64,000 nt of DNA from Hypomyces perniciosus (Eukaryota; Ascomycota; Sordariomycetes; Hypocreales; Hypocreaceae). Where the stretch lies: positions 4,588,001 to 4,652,000 of the forward strand of contig SPDT01000005.1 in assembly GCA_008477525.1 (NCBI GenBank), read 5' to 3'. This document shows, piece after piece, positions 59,868-64,000 of the stretch. Made by a program: the position numbers and the translations under genes. How positions within the stretch are numbered: position 1 is the first letter of the stretch; each line of letters starts with the position of its first letter. The notes beneath the pieces were generated by a model. It was given only the letters and a program-made list of their open reading frames with translations. It was not told the origin of the DNA and made no database searches.

Positions 59868-62800
59868 CTATCCATCAACTCCCGCAACGCTCGGATCGGC
59901 TCGAAATGCCTCCTCATCCTCCATGCGTAGCAGCTCCTGCGCGGCTATCCACATCTCCACAGCAGCAAGTCCAAAGTTCCGTGCCATGTCGTCTGTGGGA
60001 CTGGCCACTCCATCACCGCCATGAAGATCCCCGGGCTCCGCCTCCGGGATATCCAAAGACGATACGTATCTCCCCATGTTGTGGTGCAGACAATTGCGTA
60101 TTCGCGCAGGAACCACGTCTCCATCCTCCAGCATCCCGGAGTCGTCACTCATCATAACCTCTTCTACTCCTTTTGTGACAATCCGACTGTTGCCAGCAAA
60201 TCGTACTCTGGTAGTATGATGGTGATTGCCTTCAACATTTTCGCCATTCGTTGATTCCAATCCACTCCGCCATTCGCTTTGCTGATTCGCGCTGCTGCGT
60301 CGAGAACCTTTAGCCGTCATTGAACCCTGAATGCCTCTCAACTTGGCCGTAAATCTCTCAAACATCCTCATTCTTCTCTCTGCCACTTCCACCCTTTCCT
60401 TCCACATGCGTGCATCCTTGTTTGCCTCCTTCAATTGTTCACCGAGCTGTTTCTTCAACTGCGCTATTTCTTCCGTTTTGATAGTCAAGACTTGCTGAAG
60501 GTGTAGGATTTGCAATTGCAGAGTATGCATACTCATAGCACGTACGGGTGTATGGGGTTGGTTCGGCTTGTGTTGATGGCCATTGCCGTGTAAAGGAATT
60601 GTCGAGGCTGAACGTGGACGACGAAGGTCGAGGTCCTGTACGGATGGTGTTATCTTGGGAGATGAAACCTTTGTTTCCAAACTTGGCAGGATCTTTGGAG
60701 TTTGGGCAGTTTGTACCCGTTTTCCAGGCATCCTAGATGGTGTAAACTGCTCATCATAACATTTCATCTCTCTTCCCTGACCCGTGATATGTTCCGCAGC
60801 TCCCGGAGGAGTCGATATATGGAGGTCGACTTTGTCGCTTGCTTGCACATCCACGGATGCCCCAATAGAACTATCTGGGGCTTTTCCCAATAGATGGAAT
60901 TTGGTTGAACGTCCATCAGATGGCAGCGGTGGTGGCTTCGGCGGTTCAACATAATCGATTGAACTTTGGCTCTTTGCGGAGACATGTGAACTTCCCACTT
61001 GGATCTGTCGTCTCATTGGTGACGTATCTTGAGCGGGCTGTTGAATCTCAAACATGGCTGCCAAAGCCTTAACAGACCTCTGTTTAGACGGCGTTTCAGA
61101 CTCGCCAGATCGCACAGCATGGTGTGTTTCGTAAATGGACTGCTCCCTGCTCGGGTAGCCAAAGTCGGATGCTACTGAGTTGAAGTCTGGCAGTTTGTTC
61201 CCAACAATTGGCTTTTCAGGTTGACGATGATCGGGATTCTCAATGGCAATTTTGTCCCAATGAGGAGCTTTCTGTGCATGGCAGCTTAGTAGATCTTGCT
61301 CCACGCCATTTTTACTATATCCAGCATTGAGGGTGCCTTCAATTCTTCCAGTGGTTGTCTCATTCTTTGGATCAGAAGAACCATTAGCTTCTCCACCTCG
61401 GCCAAAGAAAGATGATGCAACTGGTGTTGTAGAGCCTCGTCCTACCACCTTTGAACTTTCGGGCGTGGCTTGGTGATGAATGCAGGTTTGGAAGTCTCTC
61501 TTTGTATCCGGTAGCAATTCTGAAACCACGGTCAACGACTCAGCTATTGAAGCCCCGTAGCAAGACTCTCCCAGGCTGTGAAGAGTTGGGGCTCTGGAAG
61601 GCTTGACTGGTTCATGTGGCTCCACACTTGCCAATGGCGATCGGATATGCGATCGACTTTGAGGAGGGCTCTGCACATTTTCTCTTCCGCTTCCGCTAGA
61701 TCTCTCTGGTGTCTCAAATGAACGTAGCCCTTCATCGGGGATATGTGTTACAGTATTATGTGCAGGGCTAGAAATAGTTGAGGTTGTGACAGACCCATCG
61801 CATTGTCTGCTCTGCCTGGACGACAACCGTGGAGGTACGCTCTCAACATAGATAGTCGGAATGTGTAGAGTTGTGTTGTCATCCTCTAGTCTGCTCAATG
61901 ACATTTGCGAATCCTCGTGGTCAATCAGCATACAGCCAACATTTTGCTCAACATGCCCATGCTTTCCGGTCAATGGCTGCTGTGAACTGGTTGGCAGTTC
62001 CGAATTATCTTCCCTCCCCGTGATCGATTTGCCTTTTGAGTCCCTAGAAACCCCCGGCGACTGATTGTGAATAAAACGCACTTTGTCCTTGCGCAACTCT
62101 CCTTCCACAGCTATCTCCTCCAGGGCTGGACTCAAGGGACACGTGCTGGGCTTTTCTGATAACCTGTTTGCACTTGTCTTCTTCGAAAGTCTCGATCGTC
62201 GTCTTTTCAGTGCCACGGTAGGCGTCTGCGGCTCAGGGCTATGTTCACGGTCCACTAAGCCACCTTCATTGCCCGTCTTACCTTCATTCAGGTCCTGTGG
62301 CATCTTGATGACAAAAGACTCGGAGGTAGATGGTTGGAAATGGTCCTGATTCAGTCGCGTCAAAGCTGTCTCGTGGCGGTAATGTGTTCCCAATGCTCTC
62401 ATCTGGCGGACGATATCCCTCCAATTCGTGATGAGCATCTCGGCAATTCCGTTTGCAACCATGACTTTGTCCACATGTGGCGGCTCAAGTTTGGGATTCC
62501 CATCTGTTTTCGCCTTCTGTCGGTCACGACGTTGCTTCCTCGGGGACAAGGGAAATAACAACAGGCCTGATGTCGGCGATGCCAACTTCATGGTGTATTT
62601 TTCCAAGAGGTCTCCAACCAGCAAGGGCCCAAAAACAATTCCTAGGGCATTGTAACCCATGAGATCGCCGGTCGGTAGGGGCCTGCCATCTGCGTCTTCG
62701 CGTGGTGACACTTCGGCGACTCGTCCAATCAAGCTCAGTAGCCCAAAAACAGCACATATGACTTCCCGTCGAAACTGCGATTCGATTGTCCCGATGGCGA

Positions 62801-63949
62801 GTGCGATGAGGCGAGCGCGAACCTTGGTCTGCTTGGTCCTTGGGAACTCCGGCTCGCCATGCAACTGCGAGTGTATTCCAACAAAGGCATCGAATAGCGA
62901 GAGCGAGCCTAGAATACCCCCCGGGAGAACGGACAATAACCTCTTGAAAGTCGAGCCTACATCATGCACAGAATACTGTATGTGTGTTGGCAGCGTGGCA
63001 CAGCAAACCGTACCGGCCACCTCGAGGCTGTCATTGCCCATGTAGCAGTAATAGTCGAAAATGGAGTTGACGATTTTGACAGAACCCGGAATGCGAAATA
63101 TGCCACGGGTCGTCGCATTCTGGGCGATGTATTGCGCTGTGGCCCGTACACATGTCGGGAGTATTAAAGCGCATGGCGAATAGTCTTGGGGAAGATAGAG
63201 CACGCTCTTTCCGCTCAGTCGTACCATCGTCTGGATATCGAGAATCTTAGGGGGTTCCCGGCGAGAATGGACGAGGTATCCCAGATCCGAAACACTGCGC
63301 CTGTGGCGTGGCCGAGGCAGAGGAGCTGGCTTCGTAGGAGTTGAATGGCTGGCTGGCCCCCGGAAGATTCGAAAGAACCAGCTTCGCTTTTCGGGAGTGC
63401 GCTCTTGATCGGCCTGGTAGGAGAGTGTCAGCTATGGAGAGCTCAGGTTGCAAATGACATGAGTAACTTGCCTGCGTCGCCTGCTGAGACTCAAAGTCCT
63501 CTACAACCAACAGCCTAATCCCATGCTAGACAACTTCATCAGCTAGTTGATCCAGCTCCAGCCTCTCTAAGGCTCCCCAAGTCGTTTCTGCCCACCTTCT
63601 TTGCCAGTCGGTTGTACTCCAGCACAAATATCGCCCTGTCCTGCACTTCGTCGGCATCACTCAGCAATCCCAATCCGCCGCTGCTCGGTGTCCATGTCCT
63701 GCTGCAACGCATGTGGGACGAGTGTCTTGTCAAACTTTGAACAGTAGCGCTGTGAGGAAGGGCGAGGGAAAAGTTGCTTGATGGCCGTGTCCGGCATGAT
63801 GGTATGGCAGTCTGGTGTAGAGACTGGTAGCTGGTGAGGCGATGTGGAGATTGGGAGACTGAAGGCTGGGTCAGATGATTCGGATCCATAAGGAGATCGA
63901 GCGCATCGGGAATCCCAAGTCTTGATGATATTTGTATAACTTTTTGCAA
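59868..63949 (-). CDS. RhoGAP domain protein
   Basis: The minus-strand gene has exons 63949(?)-63596, 63525-63472 and 63413-59868, with introns of 70 bp (GTGGGC..CTAG) and 58 bp. The second has a rare GC donor (GCAAGT..CTACCAG). If it starts at the ATG at 63949 it encodes 1317 residues; a downstream ATG is possible. The conserved start region reads DEVQDRAIFVLEYNRLAKK, joined to HGIRLLVVEDFESQQATQ and then ADQERTPEKRSWFFRIFRGP. The RhoGAP domain spans about residues 215-425, with the arginine finger in TRGIFRIPGS near residue 243, a helix ending in IVNSIFDYY, and YNALGIVFGPLL. The middle is long, Ser/Pro-rich and disordered. A coiled coil (MHTLQLQILHLQQVL..QLKKQLGEQLKEAN..) lies near the C-terminus. 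It likely turns off Rho-type GTPases in polarity or wall growth. Confidence 0.8.
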
Positions 63950-64000
63950 TGGGTGATTCTCGTGCTTGAAGGATGCCTTTGAATCTGGGTCGAACTGTCC
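63950..64000. other. Right edge of window
   Basis: 5' flank of the RhoGAP gene. Further 5' exons beyond the window cannot be excluded. Confidence 0.3.

Overview
This window looks like nuclear DNA of a filamentous ascomycete. The genes have short introns (about 45-150 bp) with GTATGT/GTAAGC-type donors, lariat-like CTGAC/CTAAC sites and YAG acceptors. The protein families are typical of Pezizomycotina (F-box proteins, fungal sugar transporters, mitoribosomal proteins with targeting leaders). The repeats carry the saturating C-to-T/G-to-A decay expected of repeat-induced point mutation (RIP). A Sordariomycete is plausible, but the sequence alone does not settle the order.

Layout. Positions 1-5.6 kb are a decaying, gene-poor border: a gene with an in-frame stop, a candidate small secreted protein on the minus strand, and the relic of a TPR gene. 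Positions 5.6-33.15 kb are a TA-saturated repeat island with no intact host gene. It can be resolved into one full-length LINE (5641-11557) and a deep nest of elements: a split LINE, then a Ty3/gypsy copy (family 1), then a second Ty3/gypsy family (family 2), then a reverse-oriented family-1 copy, then a 5'-truncated LINE, then two solo LTRs. A TIR element sits in one LTR, and an inverted, internally deleted family-2 copy lies at the right side. Target-site duplications survive at several junctions and give the order of insertion.

Positions 33.5-44.6 kb are a transition zone. It holds a small cysteine-containing secreted protein 0.4 kb from the island, a membrane protein with a frame break, an F-box protein, a mitochondrial carrier, an intron-containing tRNA-Val(AAC) and an MFS sugar transporter. 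Positions 45-64 kb are mostly conserved housekeeping sequence: SmB of the spliceosome, a kinase-like protein, a frame-broken F-box gene, head-to-head mitoribosomal genes uL4m and mL38 sharing a 277-bp promoter region, a bZIP factor, the RPA3 subunit of replication protein A, a serine-rich protein starting 6 bp after RPA3, and a RhoGAP protein. The 54.9-58.2 kb gap is rich in microsatellites and in a dispersed 9-bp motif, TACGGAGTA.

Exon-intron structures were built by hand from frame continuity and splice signals. They have not been checked against transcripts.
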